Below, one piece after another: positions 45,357-53,529 of a stretch of DNA of 64,000 bases. The first letter of the stretch is position 1. Every line of letters starts with the position of its first letter. The notes beneath the pieces were generated by a model. The model did not search any database. It had not been told where the DNA came from and worked only from the letters and a program-made list of their open reading frames with translations. Origin of the DNA: Clostridia bacterium (GTDB lineage: Bacteria; Bacillota; Clostridia; Lachnospirales; Lachnospiraceae); NCBI GenBank assembly GCA_003249225.1, contig QKJQ01000001.1, positions 22,173 through 86,172 of the forward strand, written 5' to 3'. The translations under genes and the position numbers were made by a program.

Positions 45357-46706
45357 ATGCATTGGAAGACCACAAAAGAAAAGCAAGAGAATATCGCACT
45401 GACACTGATCAAATTCTGTGCACCACTTATTTTCAGCGGTATACTGCAGCAGCTCTACAGCTGGGCCGACGCTTTCATTGTTGGAAATGTAGCCGGCGAG
45501 ACGGCACTTGCTGCAATCGGTGCGACCTATGCTGTGATCAACCTATACCTTATGGCAATCACAGGATTTACCTTAGGATTGTCCATTCTTTTCGCACATA
45601 AATTCGGAAGCAAAAAAGAGGCGGAAATTACTGAACTTCTTTCTTCTTTTTCCTTCCTGTTCGGAGTCCTTTTCACCTTGCTCTCAGGGGTTGGCATTCT
45701 GCTTTCTGCTCCCCTTCTTACTGCCATGAATACAACGCCGGAGACCATTTCAATGGCTACGAAATACCTGCAGGTCATACTGTTTGGCATTCCGTTTCTT
45801 GCTGTATATAATGTATATGCCGCAGCACTTCGAGGTGTCGGGAACAGCAAAGCTCCTTTTCTTTCGGTTCTTTGTTCCTCGGTGATCAATGTCCTTCTGG
45901 ATCTTCTTTTTGTTGCCCTGTTTCACTGGAGTGTCGTTGGCGCAGCACTGGCTACGGTAATCTCACAGATCATCATGATGCTTTATCTGATCCTTTACAG
46001 CAGGAAGAAGTACTCTTATATGCATCTCAAAAAAGTCAGGACTACCTATGACCGTTCACTGCAAAAACAGGGCTTCCGGCTTGGGACGCCTCCCATGGTG
46101 CAGTCCTGTATCACCGCCGTCGGTAATCTTACGCTTCAGAATTTTATGAACGGCTTTGGAACTCTTACGGTGGCAGCCATAACCACGGCCTACCGCGTTG
46201 ATTCTATCATACTTCTTCCAATTATAAATCTTGGCTCCGGCATTTCCACCATTGTTGCGCAGCATTATGGTGCCGGCAAGAAGAAACAGATACCTCGAAT
46301 CGTTGCGGTTGGTACCGCTATCATGACCGCTGTATCCATCCTGCTGACCTTGCTTGTTATTAAGACCGGAACCTTTCTAATCGCCATGTTCGGTCTCGGT
46401 CCGGAATCTACTGCCATCGGCGGCGAATTCTTTTCAAGGATCGCTGTCTTTTATCTGTTGTTTGGCATTGCAACCGCCCTCCGCGGATACTTAGAAGGTC
46501 TGGGAGATGTACTTTATTCCAGCATTGCCGGAGTAATATCGCTTCTTTCCCGTATTTTCTTTTCTTATGCTTTTGTTGCAGTCAGCGGCAATATGATCAT
46601 CGTCTATGCAGAAGCAGGTTCCTGGGGTGTCTTACTGTTCCTGTATGTGCTCCGGATGATTTGGAAAAGCCGTTCTAATGACAGCTCCCGATTACCTTCT
46701 ACATAG
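45357..46706 (+). CDS. MATE family efflux transporter
   Basis: A 449-residue protein with twelve membrane segments. The repeat signatures are FCAPLIFSGILQQLYSWADA then FIVGNVAGETALAAIGA, and GTPPMVQSCITAVGNLTLQN in the second half. It probably expels a drug or metabolite by cation exchange. The ATG at 45357 has no adjacent ribosome site; a strong GGGAGG lies 39 bases upstream next to an out-of-frame GTG (45325), and a GGGCGTGA/TCACGCTC hairpin lies between. Its end overlaps the truncated acetyltransferase gene by eight bases on the opposite strand. Confidence 0.87.
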   Translation: MHWKTTKEKQENIALTLIKFCAPLIFSGILQQLYSWADAFIVGNVAGETALAAIGATYAVINLYLMAITGFTLGLSILFAHKFGSKKEAEITELLSSFSFLFGVLFTLLSGVGILLSAPLLTAMNTTPETISMATKYLQVILFGIPFLAVYNVYAAALRGVGNSKAPFLSVLCSSVINVLLDLLFVALFHWSVVGAALATVISQIIMMLYLILYSRKKYSYMHLKKVRTTYDRSLQKQGFRLGTPPMVQSCITAVGNLTLQNFMNGFGTLTVAAITTAYRVDSIILLPIINLGSGISTIVAQHYGAGKKKQIPRIVAVGTAIMTAVSILLTLLVIKTGTFLIAMFGLGPESTAIGGEFFSRIAVFYLLFGIATALRGYLEGLGDVLYSSIAGVISLLSRIFFSYAFVAVSGNMIIVYAEAGSWGVLLFLYVLRMIWKSRSNDSSRLPST

Positions 46707-47136
46707 TGTATCTTGTCATCACGCTTTTGCAGCCGACCTGATCAAAGAAATACCCGGTTACTTTTGTAACCGCTTCTGACGTGATTCCCTGTCCCCAATA
46801 CTCTTCAAAGACGTGGCAGAAAAGTTCTGCTGACTTTTTGTCTTCTTCTATTTTAGTGGCACCGATGACTCCGATGATCTGCTGATTTTCCTTCCATTCA
46901 ATGCACCAGCGATATTCTTTTAAGGCTTTTCCACTTTGACTGTCATCCGCATTTTTCCATCGCACGACCATGGCTTTCATGATTTCTTTTGAAGCCATAT
47001 TTTCACAGCTTTGTTCTGCCCCGGATACAGGAGTACCGGATGAGTTACCACCTCCTGCAATACTTTGAATATCTTCTCCCACCACTGCACAGATCCTTAT
47101 GCGATCCGTCTCAATAATACTTTCTCTTTTTGACAT
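46699..47136 (-). pseudogene. GNAT acetyltransferase, C-terminally truncated, with T-box leader
   Basis: A 145-residue RimJ/RimL-type GNAT domain starting MSKRESIIETDRIRI, with AGGAGG nine bases upstream. It reads well through GVIGATKIEEDKKSAELFCH and EYWGQGITSEAVTKV (the acetyl-CoA pyrophosphate loop is QGITSEA), then ends at VGCKSVMTRYTM. Full members continue for about 30-45 residues with a N-x-x-S-x-x-V-x-E-K-x-G motif needed for the acetyl-CoA fold, which is absent here. The truncation point meets the end of the convergent MATE gene, which suggests a rearrangement. A complete T-box leader and consensus promoter remain upstream. Confidence 0.7.
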
Positions 47137-47139
47137 AAT

Positions 47140-47444
47140 AAAAGCCCTCCTCTCTGAAAATTTCTTTTCAGGGACGAGAGCCAAAGCTTCGTGTTACCAC
47201 CCTAATTCGCCCATACCTCACAGTATAAGCCTTATCAACTACGGAAAGACAGATCATCCCTCGATAGCCTGTCACTATAACGGGTGCACCCGTCGCAGCC
47301 TAACTTTAAAAGTTCGGTGCGCAGCTCCGAGACCATGTTCGATCATTCTTGCCTTCCTCATTCTCACCCTTCTGAGGTCTCTGTAAAAGCGCCAACCATC
47401 TACTCTTCTCTTCTTCGCCTTTGCTGCTTCAATATTTATTTACA
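47140..47444 (-). promoter_or_regulatory. T-box leader upstream of the truncated acetyltransferase, specifier best read AUG
   Basis: On the minus strand the T-box core is GGGTGGTAACACGAAG, followed by a 17-bp terminator stem with one mismatch and TTTTATT; the 3' arm of that stem contains the AGGAGG ribosome site. Aligned with the four synthetase leaders by the ten-base distance to GAGC, the specifier is ATG (47336-47334), that is Met; one base off it would be CAT (His). Confidence 0.85.
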
Positions 47445-47449
47445 ACTGC

Positions 47450-47478
47450 ATTATAGTAATGCTCTTTCGATTTGTCAA
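47450..47478 (-). promoter_or_regulatory. Promoter of the acetyltransferase T-box transcript
   Basis: On the minus strand TTGACA (47478-47473) and TATAAT (47455-47450) are exact consensus with a 17-bp spacer. Confidence 0.85.
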
Positions 47479-47570
47479 TCCCATTTTAACGGATAGTTAC
47501 TATCAGCTCTATGCTTTTGATCTGATTCGTTTGTACTGGACTGCACTTTTCAGATCATTGTCTTTCGTAT

Positions 47571-47767
47571 TCCATTTCCCTTTTAAGTTCAGCAGTAGTG
47601 CGGAGTTGGTTATGACAAGCACCGAACCGGCATTGTGCACAAGCGCACCTACAATTGGATTTAGGATTCCGGTTATTGCTTTTCGCAAAGCAGGGGCATC
47701 GTTCACCCCATCCCCAATCATACAGACTTTGTCATGATTTTTCTGGAATTTCTCAATCTGGATTTTC
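47571..47767 (-). pseudogene. Partial duplicate of the metal P-type ATPase gene with internal deletion
   Basis: About 197 bp match the 3' part of the ATPase gene at 49101-49486 closely, but a block of about 187 bp is missing. The fragment encodes MIGDGVNDAPALRKA joined directly to ITGILNPIVGALVHN, losing the last conserved cytoplasmic part and the first of the final membrane helices. The join lies at a shared TTGC. It cannot give a working pump. Confidence 0.85.
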
Positions 47768-48130
47768 TATGTCAATTCATAAACAATTCTGTATAATGTT
47801 TTTTATTCTTATTAAATAGAGGGAAGTTATTCACAATGTATGTGGAAACACATATCAATTACTAATAAGATATTGAGATACTTGTTTACATTGATCAAAT
47901 GATTAAATTAGTATCAATTAATCCTATTTTTGGTTGGCTGCTCAACAAATAGGTTGTTTACAACATCCAAATGGTTGTTTACATCATTCCACTCCATAAA
48001 AGAAATAAATCTGGTATCATTTGGGCAAACACAAATGAGTTATATATCGCTGTAATGACAATGATTATTGCTCCTTAACACAAATAGCCATGGCAAAAGT
48101 ACTTTCTGATGAATACTATGAGGTAGCTAA
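47768..48130. other. AT-rich intergenic region
   Basis: Contains related words GTTTACATTGATCAAATG and GGTTGTTTACA..CAT repeated near 47883-47990. No gene with a ribosome site was seen before the GTG at 48131. Confidence 0.4.
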
Positions 48131-48862
48131 GTGAAAAAATTAACGTCAACAGACATTGCAAAAACATTATTGATTTTAGCGTTCATTTCTATTATACTTT
48201 TTATTCTATTCGCCATTCTCCAACAAAGAACAAAAAGTTGGTATCATGGTAGCATATACGTTTATAACGACTGTTTATATTATAATATAGAAAGTGACAT
48301 ATATAAATATCAACCCGGATTTGGGGAATCTTTGTTTATCGAAAATACAGACTATAAAAATAACTATTGCATAAACAGGAATGTGTTTTATTATGTTAAA
48401 AGCAATGGTCTCTATGCATTAAATCTTGATACAAATATTATTGAACAAATCTATAAATGTAAAGATGATGAATCGATGAAAATAATTGGGATTCATAATA
48501 ATATAGTTAAAATTCAAGCAGGTAATGATGCTGTCAGTGATGTAATTTACATCACTGATGAAAAGCTCGTTTTCAAAGAAACATATAGTTTCTTTGAAAG
48601 TAAAGAAGAATGGAATGATCTTGAACAGCAATATGAACAATACGATGATATCCGATGGGATACAATGTCAGAAAATGAAAGCAATTTGATATTGAAAACG
48701 TTTCCTTTTTCAATTGATTATGTTAGAAAAACAAATAACTTTGTGTATTTTTTACATCATAGTTTAAATGAAGATAACCTGTATTGTTGTGAATTTCTTT
48801 ATTCAAACGATGGACAAGCATATGAAATACGTCTTTTAGATGTTTTATCAACCAGCAATTGA
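48131..48862 (+). CDS. Hypothetical membrane-anchored protein (DUF5050-like outside domain)
   Basis: A 243-residue protein with a short N-terminal tail, one membrane helix (TLLILAFISIILFILFAIL) and an extracellular beta-rich domain (GSIYVYNDCLYYNIESDIYK; NVFYYVKSNGLYALNLDTN) that resembles the propeller of the sigma partner at 27068 but with fewer blades. The start is GTG with GAGG seven bases upstream. Codon use is more AT-rich than in the surrounding operons. It stands alone in a degraded accessory stretch; function unknown. Confidence 0.6.
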   Translation: MKKLTSTDIAKTLLILAFISIILFILFAILQQRTKSWYHGSIYVYNDCLYYNIESDIYKYQPGFGESLFIENTDYKNNYCINRNVFYYVKSNGLYALNLDTNIIEQIYKCKDDESMKIIGIHNNIVKIQAGNDAVSDVIYITDEKLVFKETYSFFESKEEWNDLEQQYEQYDDIRWDTMSENESNLILKTFPFSIDYVRKTNNFVYFLHHSLNEDNLYCCEFLYSNDGQAYEIRLLDVLSTSN

Positions 48863-48889
48863 TAAATATGCATATTATTACCAGATTCC

Positions 48890-49036
48890 TTATCGACTCC
48901 CAGTGGTATCACAGTTTTTTAATTGCTCCAGAGTTAAACCTGAAGCTTTGAAAAGTTTTGGAATATACTGCACTATTCCCGACCCGATAGAATACCGGTT
49001 CTGAATAGCACTTTTGGAGTACTTATTTGGGTACAT
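48890..49036 (-). CDS. Small 48-residue ORF, possible DNA-binding remnant
   Basis: A frame too short for usual gene calls: ATG at 49036 with GGAG eight bases upstream, reading MYPNKYSKSAIQNRYSIGSG, then IVQYIPKLFKASGLTLEQLK, to a TAA at 48890. The composition (basic N-terminus, an amphipathic helix and TLEQL) suggests a small helical DNA- or protein-binding peptide or a fragment of one. It overlaps the last 14 bases of the ATPase gene in another frame. It may be spurious. Confidence 0.35.
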   Translation of the reverse strand: MYPNKYSKSAIQNRYSIGSGIVQYIPKLFKASGLTLEQLKNCDTTGSR

Positions 49037-50993
49037 TATTATAACTCCAATAATTGTGTTGTTGTCCTGCAGAATCCCTTACATTCCTATTCTTCTCTGT
49101 TATATTCCATTTCCCTTTTAAGTTCAACAGCAGTGCGGAGTTGGTTATGACAAGCACCGAACCGGCATTGTGCACAAGCGCACCTACAATTGGATTTAGG
49201 ATTCCGGTTATTGCCAGTATGATTGCTGCAAAATTCAGCAGCATGGAAAAAGTCAGGTTCACTTTGATTGTTGTCATCATTCTCTTGGAAAGTGCAAGCA
49301 AATGCGGAAGCTCTTTTACTTCATCATCCACAAGCGCAATGTCCGCAGCATCCACCGCAATATCACTTCCGACTCCGCCCATAGCGATTCCGACATTTGC
49401 TTTTCGCAAGGCAGGGGCATCGTTCACGCCATCCCCAATCATACAGACTTCGTTATGATTTTTCTGAAATTTCTCAATCTGGATCAGTTTATCTTCCGGC
49501 ATGCAAGCAGAGACAACTTCTTTAATACCTAGCAGGGAAGCAATTGCCCTGGCGGCATTTTCATGATCTCCGGTAAGTAAGACCGGCTGTACGTTACAAT
49601 TTTTCAGGTATTCTATCATCTGCGCACTCTCTTCACGCAAGGTGTCGGAAAGCGCCAGAAACCCAGCATATTTCCCATTCACAGCGATATAGATTACGGT
49701 ACATCCTTTTTCAAGGTACTGCTTAGCTTCCAAAAGAGCATCATGGTTTCCAATCAGGCTGATGTTCTTACCGGCAAATAATTTTTCATTTCCAGCCAGT
49801 ATTTCTTTATCTCCCACACGGGCAAAGATTCCCTGCCCCGGTGTCATAAAAAAATCTTCCGTCCGCATAAGCCGATTCGTTACTTCATGCTTATAGCATT
49901 TTGTTATGGCTTTTCCAAGCGGATGCTCCGAGTACTGCTCTGCAGCGGCCGCCATGCCGTATATCTCATCTTTTGTATAGTCACCTGTTATACTTTTCAC
50001 TGCAATGACCTCCGGGACGCCCTTTGTCAGTGTGCCGGTCTTATCAAACGCAATCCATGAAACGCGGGATAAACGCTCCAACGCATCTCCTTCTTTTACA
50101 AGAAATCCATGCTTTGTAGCATTTCCAATGGCTGCCATGATCGCAGTCGGGGTTGCGAGTACCAGGGCACAGGGACAAAATACAACCAGTATAGTAACAG
50201 CTCTTATGATTTCCCCGGAAATCAGCCAGGTAAGAGAGGCTGCTGTTAATGCAATGACAACGATCCAGGTCGCCCAACGATCAGCCAGTCCAACGATCTT
50301 TGCCTTTCCGGCATCCGCAGACTGAACAAGCCGGATCATTCGCTGAATGGAACTGTTCTCACCGACTTTGGTCGCTTCCATTTCAAATACACCGAACTGG
50401 TTCACGGTTCCGCTTAGTACCTCATCTCCGATCGTTTTATCAACTGGCATGGACTCTCCGGTCATAACGGCCTGATTGATTGAAGTTACCCCACGATTGA
50501 TGATGCCGTCAACTGGAACTGTCTCTCCCGGAAGCACCCGGATAATGTCTCCTACCAAAACCTCTTCCGCTGGAATCACTTTCTCTTTATCACTGCGAAT
50601 CACACGGGTCGTACGCGGTGTTAAATGCACTAACTTTTCAATTCCCGCCCTTGCTCTGTTGACGGTAATATCTTCAAGCAATGCGCCAAGCTGCATAATA
50701 AATGCGACTTCACCGGCAGCAAAATTCTCTCCTATCAGAACAGAAGCGATCAGAGCGAGAGAAACCAGTACATCTGCCTTTATGTCAAATTCCGTGACAA
50801 GCCCGAGAATCGCTCCGATTACAATTGGTGTACCACACAGCAATATTGCCACCCAGGAGATATCGAACGGTAAGGAAACCACATGAAAGATACTAAGAAT
50901 CAGTGCTATACCTGATAATACCAAAAACAATATATCTTTCTTCATGCCCCCAAAATCTAAAACTTCCTCAATCTTAGCCGCTATCTGCTTCAT
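49023..50993 (-). CDS. Heavy-metal P-type (P1B) ATPase
   Basis: A metal-exporting ATPase of about 656 residues (numbering below from an ATG at 51005; GAGGGG better supports the ATG at 50993). The TGES motif is at 182-185, the metal-binding CPC at 277-279, the phosphorylated Asp321 in DKTGTLT, and the hinge GDGVNDAPA follows. There is no N-terminal HMA domain. The last membrane helix reads HNAGSVLVITNS, without the Met-Ser-Ser pattern of Cu(I) pumps or the Asp of ZntA, so specificity (Cu, Zn or Mn) is uncertain despite CsoR control. The final 20 residues after KGKW are not typical of the family. Confidence 0.93.
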   Translation of the reverse strand: MKQIAAKIEEVLDFGGMKKDILFLVLSGIALILSIFHVVSLPFDISWVAILLCGTPIVIGAILGLVTEFDIKADVLVSLALIASVLIGENFAAGEVAFIMQLGALLEDITVNRARAGIEKLVHLTPRTTRVIRSDKEKVIPAEEVLVGDIIRVLPGETVPVDGIINRGVTSINQAVMTGESMPVDKTIGDEVLSGTVNQFGVFEMEATKVGENSSIQRMIRLVQSADAGKAKIVGLADRWATWIVVIALTAASLTWLISGEIIRAVTILVVFCPCALVLATPTAIMAAIGNATKHGFLVKEGDALERLSRVSWIAFDKTGTLTKGVPEVIAVKSITGDYTKDEIYGMAAAAEQYSEHPLGKAITKCYKHEVTNRLMRTEDFFMTPGQGIFARVGDKEILAGNEKLFAGKNISLIGNHDALLEAKQYLEKGCTVIYIAVNGKYAGFLALSDTLREESAQMIEYLKNCNVQPVLLTGDHENAARAIASLLGIKEVVSACMPEDKLIQIEKFQKNHNEVCMIGDGVNDAPALRKANVGIAMGGVGSDIAVDAADIALVDDEVKELPHLLALSKRMMTTIKVNLTFSMLLNFAAIILAITGILNPIVGALVHNAGSVLVITNSALLLNLKGKWNITEKNRNVRDSAGQQHNYWSYNNVPK

Positions 50994-51076
50994 ACATCCC
51001 CTCATTTCTTATCTTTGTGATGTTGGGACGAACGTACTTTGTCCCTTTGATACCTGTGGGTTGACAGTCCTGATTC

Positions 51077-51135
51077 ATACCCCCATGGGTATACTTTCTG
51101 TATCGCATTATACCCATAGGGGTATAGGTTGTCAA
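51077..51135 (-). promoter_or_regulatory. ATPase promoter with two CsoR operators
   Basis: On the minus strand TTGACA (51135-51130) and TATAAT (51112-51107) have a 17-bp spacer that is filled by the operator ATACCCATAGGGGTAT (51110-51125). A second operator, ATACCCCCATGGGTAT, is at 51077-51092, 33 bp away. The same site lies before csoR, so CsoR represses the pump until metal binds. Confidence 0.88.
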
Positions 51136-51450
51136 TACTTTCACAAAAAGATATGAAAACTTATGGAAAGATTTTAGGATGAAGAACTGGGAATGGCGGT
51201 AAAGCAGTAGCAATTGTCCCCCGTTACTATTCGTTGAGAAGATTGTTTGCAACTTATAACTTGTTGTTTATAACATCTGACGGATTGTCTGAAATAACAA
51301 CTGGCATATTTCGTAAAATAAGCATATAGTTGGCTTTAGGAGATGACAAATATAATGTCCATAAAGAACGATAATTTGAAAAAGGAAAGTGAATTTGCTG
51401 CAATAATAATATTTACTTAGAATGAATAAATTTGAAAGAAGGAGAATACT
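51136..51450. other. Intergenic region between the ATPase promoter and the stop-broken gene
   Basis: AT-rich with no supported gene. It holds TTGCAACTTATAACTTGTTG-type words similar to those at 47950, but no clear hairpin. Confidence 0.35.
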
Positions 51451-51891
51451 ATGAAACAGGCTCTAAATATTACAAAGAAGCATTTTCTCAGAGGAAAAGT
51501 TCTTGTCTTTATGGTGGGATTATGTGTTTTGACTATTTCTATAGCTATTTACCTTTCTTTCATTAATAAATCCAAATAGTATGATGTTGGTACATTACCC
51601 GGTGCTGAAGAAATCAACCACTCGGTTATGTATAACAACACAATTTATACGTGAAGTCATTTATCGTTGGATTCAGTATTTCAAAAGCAAGGACATTTAC
51701 CTGATGGATACGAGCTTGTTGGAAACATAGAACATATAAAAGGCAACTACCTATCGAATGAATTTCAGTTCATATCAACATTTTATGCAACGGGTGAAAT
51801 ATATTTTAACAATGATATCCCAAATGATCTATGTATTTGCATTACTACTTATTGGTTAAAAGATACCTATGTAATATTTTCAGCTGAATAG
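51451..51891 (+). pseudogene. Membrane or secreted protein gene broken by two in-frame stops
   Basis: AAGGAG six bases before the ATG at 51451 begins MKQALNITKKHFLRGKVLVF with a membrane helix or signal anchor. The frame meets TAG at 51577 and TGA at 51652, yet continues open and protein-like to TAG at 51889 (YDVGTLPGAEEINHSVMYNN; LPDGYELVGNIEHIKGN; YFNNDIPNDLCICITTYWL). One frame over 147 codons with a good ribosome site and only two stops points to a recently lost gene. The intact product would be about 145 residues with an outside domain. The family was not recognised. Confidence 0.7.
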
Positions 51892-52168
51892 GATATATAA
51901 GAGGAAGTCTGCAAATTAGAACAACATAAAGAACGATACATTATTTATTGATTGATAAGATAACAGAAATGTAAATATTACAAATAACAGATGGTAAAGA
52001 ACAAAAGTTAATTCTTTTCATAAAGTGTCACAAATCACCTCCTTTCACTGTTATTAATACTGAAAGGAGTATTCATTCCGAATAAACCTCTTGCCAAATC
52101 CGCCAGAATAACTGCTCGATCACTCATTATTTTAAAGATCATTCGTTCGAACTTATGGAAAGGAAAAT
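51892..52168. other. Intergenic region with an inverted repeat
   Basis: CTCCTTTCA (52039-52047) and TGAAAGGAG (52061-52069) form a 9-bp inverted repeat with a 13-base loop. A frame open after AAAGGAG at 52062 has no standard start codon. Nothing else is supported. Confidence 0.45.
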
Positions 52169-52798
52169 GTGATTCTAAACTATCACATTTATGGTATTCT
52201 TTATATGAAAAAATCAATATTTAAATTCATAGGAGCTGCTTGCTTTCTCACTTTTATTATTATTAACATAATTATAAGTGGACATCTTCCTCAAAAAAGT
52301 AAAAATGGATATGTTTTCAAAAATATCGATGGTACATATAAAGTGGTTGATGGACCTAACTATATAAATAAAGTAATCATTTTTACAAATAACAATGGCC
52401 TCACTTTTAACAATGAGTATTATGAATATGCATTCGATGGTGACTATACAAACTATTCATTAACAGTCACGTTTCCAGATGGTGGAAGTTGTTATTATTC
52501 AAGCTCAAATATATCCTATGGTTCAAACACAACATATGATCCTATATTCATTGGTGATGCTATAGTAACGCTCCAACTTCAACCACCAATACAAAATATG
52601 TTAATTGAATTTTTAATAATCATAGTAGGCATAATTATGTTATTTTTTCCTGATTTCGTATTTCGTGTATCACTGGGATTGATGTTCAAAAATCTAGAGA
52701 TTTCAACTTTATATATATTTATATTGCGTTGTTTTGGTGTTGTTCTGTCGGTTTGCGGATCGATTGCATTTATTTATTATAAATTTATTGAATGGTAA
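52169..52798 (+). CDS. Hypothetical membrane protein
   Basis: About 197-209 residues: an N-terminal helix (FIGAACFLTFIIINIIISG), an extracellular beta-rich region with GYVFKNIDGTYKVVDGPNYI and several Ser/Tyr/Gly-rich stretches, then two C-terminal helices (FLIIIVGIIMLFFPDFVF; IFILRCFGVVLSVCGSIAF). The start is either GTG 52169 (AAAGG upstream) or ATG 52205. A 9-bp inverted repeat, AAATGTGAT/ATCACATTT (52165-52190), covers the GTG and would hide it in a hairpin. The protein was not recognised; codon use is AT-rich like its neighbours. Confidence 0.6.
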   Translation: MILNYHIYGILYMKKSIFKFIGAACFLTFIIINIIISGHLPQKSKNGYVFKNIDGTYKVVDGPNYINKVIIFTNNNGLTFNNEYYEYAFDGDYTNYSLTVTFPDGGSCYYSSSNISYGSNTTYDPIFIGDAIVTLQLQPPIQNMLIEFLIIIVGIIMLFFPDFVFRVSLGLMFKNLEISTLYIFILRCFGVVLSVCGSIAFIYYKFIEW

Positions 52799-52956
52799 AC
52801 CGTTACTATTTAAGACAATTTGAGATAGTGTTACTAAGATATTTTTATATCAATTTACAACTCTAGTATGGACATAGTCAAAACTTTAGATTTTTGAATC
52901 GAGCAGTAGATTCAAAGATATGTGGTCATTTATCCTGAGATTTTCATGATGTAATA

Positions 52957-52990
52957 GCTAAAAGGCTCCCGAATTTCGGAAGCCTTTGCT
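52957..52990. terminator. Possible bidirectional terminator between convergent genes
   Basis: AAAGGCT (52961-52967) and AGCCTTT (52981-52987), with inner CCGA/TCGG, form a stem; the T-run is short on both strands. It sits between the rightward membrane-protein gene and leftward csoR. Confidence 0.5.
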
Positions 52991-53031
52991 AGTTTCATCT
53001 TTTTCCGCATTCCTGCGCGGTTTTTACGTAT

Positions 53032-53102
53032 AGCAAGTTTGAACGAGTGGTGACGCGAGAGGCACAAACTTGCTTGTGAAAGAATGATCGATTTCTTTCA
53101 CT
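53032..53102. repeat. Two hairpins downstream of csoR
   Basis: AGCAAGTTTG (53032-53041) pairs with CAAACTTGCT (53065-53074), loop 23 bases, and GTGAAAGAA pairs with TTCTTTCAC across 53077-53102. Neither has a strong T-run; they may stabilise or end the csoR message. Confidence 0.5.
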
Positions 53103-53108
53103 TTTCTC

Positions 53109-53384
53109 TTACGACATATTCGCAAACCGTTCCACTGCTTTTGTAAATTTCTCAATGGTCTGATCTGCATCTCCGTGTTCCAGTCCATCTTTTACGCAGT
53201 GCTGAATGTGACCTTCTAAAACGACCTGTCCAACTTTATGTAAGGCTGATTTTGCAGCATTGATCTGGGAAAGTACATCCTCACATGGAATATCTTCATC
53301 GACCATACGGTCAATTGCATTGATCTGACCAATAATTTTCTTAAGCCTGCGGTGCAGGTTATCAGAATCCATACACTGAATCAT
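53109..53384 (-). CDS. csoR: CsoR family metal-sensing repressor
   Basis: A 91-residue all-helical repressor. The metal ligand set is Cys34, His59 and Cys63 (numbered from the ATG at 53384), with the same spacing (25 and 4) as Bacillus CsoR Cys45-His70-Cys74, in DIPCEDVLSQ and EGHIQHC. The opening LHRRLKKIIGQINAIDRMVD is the DNA-binding surface. Copper(I) is the usual effector. GGAGG lies seven bases before the ATG, and the CsoR operator at 53398-53413 abuts the ribosome site, so it represses itself and the ATPase gene. Confidence 0.92.
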   Translation of the reverse strand: MIQCMDSDNLHRRLKKIIGQINAIDRMVDEDIPCEDVLSQINAAKSALHKVGQVVLEGHIQHCVKDGLEHGDADQTIEKFTKAVERFANMS

Positions 53385-53397
53385 CAAAACACCTCCT

Positions 53398-53413
53398 ATA
53401 CCCCTATGGGTAT
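53398..53413 (-). promoter_or_regulatory. CsoR operator before csoR
   Basis: ATACCCCTATGGGTAT is the same pseudo-palindrome as at the ATPase promoter. It lies between the likely -10 region and the ribosome site of csoR, where bound protein would block transcription. Confidence 0.85.
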
Positions 53414-53529
53414 TCTTTAAAGTATAGGATATACGATTTTCCTATCGATTGCAAGTTTTTGATGTGATATTGTTGCGACTCCGTTTACACGGGCGATCAC
53501 ACTGGTTTCATGAAATGCTGAGATGTATG

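Noticed and set aside
51577..51654. Possible recoding of TAG as pyrrolysine or TGA as selenocysteine
   Set aside because: No pyrrolysine genes or SECIS-like hairpin seen next to the codons, and neither amino acid is expected at two places in a small membrane protein; loss of function is simpler.
52165..52190. TGTGA..TCACA palindrome as a CRP-type site
   Set aside because: The half-sites are 10 bp apart rather than 6, and cAMP-CRP control of this type is not expected in Clostridia; it more likely forms an mRNA hairpin.
52075..52222. A protein-like frame after AAAGGAG
   Set aside because: It would need an ATT start codon and shows no recognised family.
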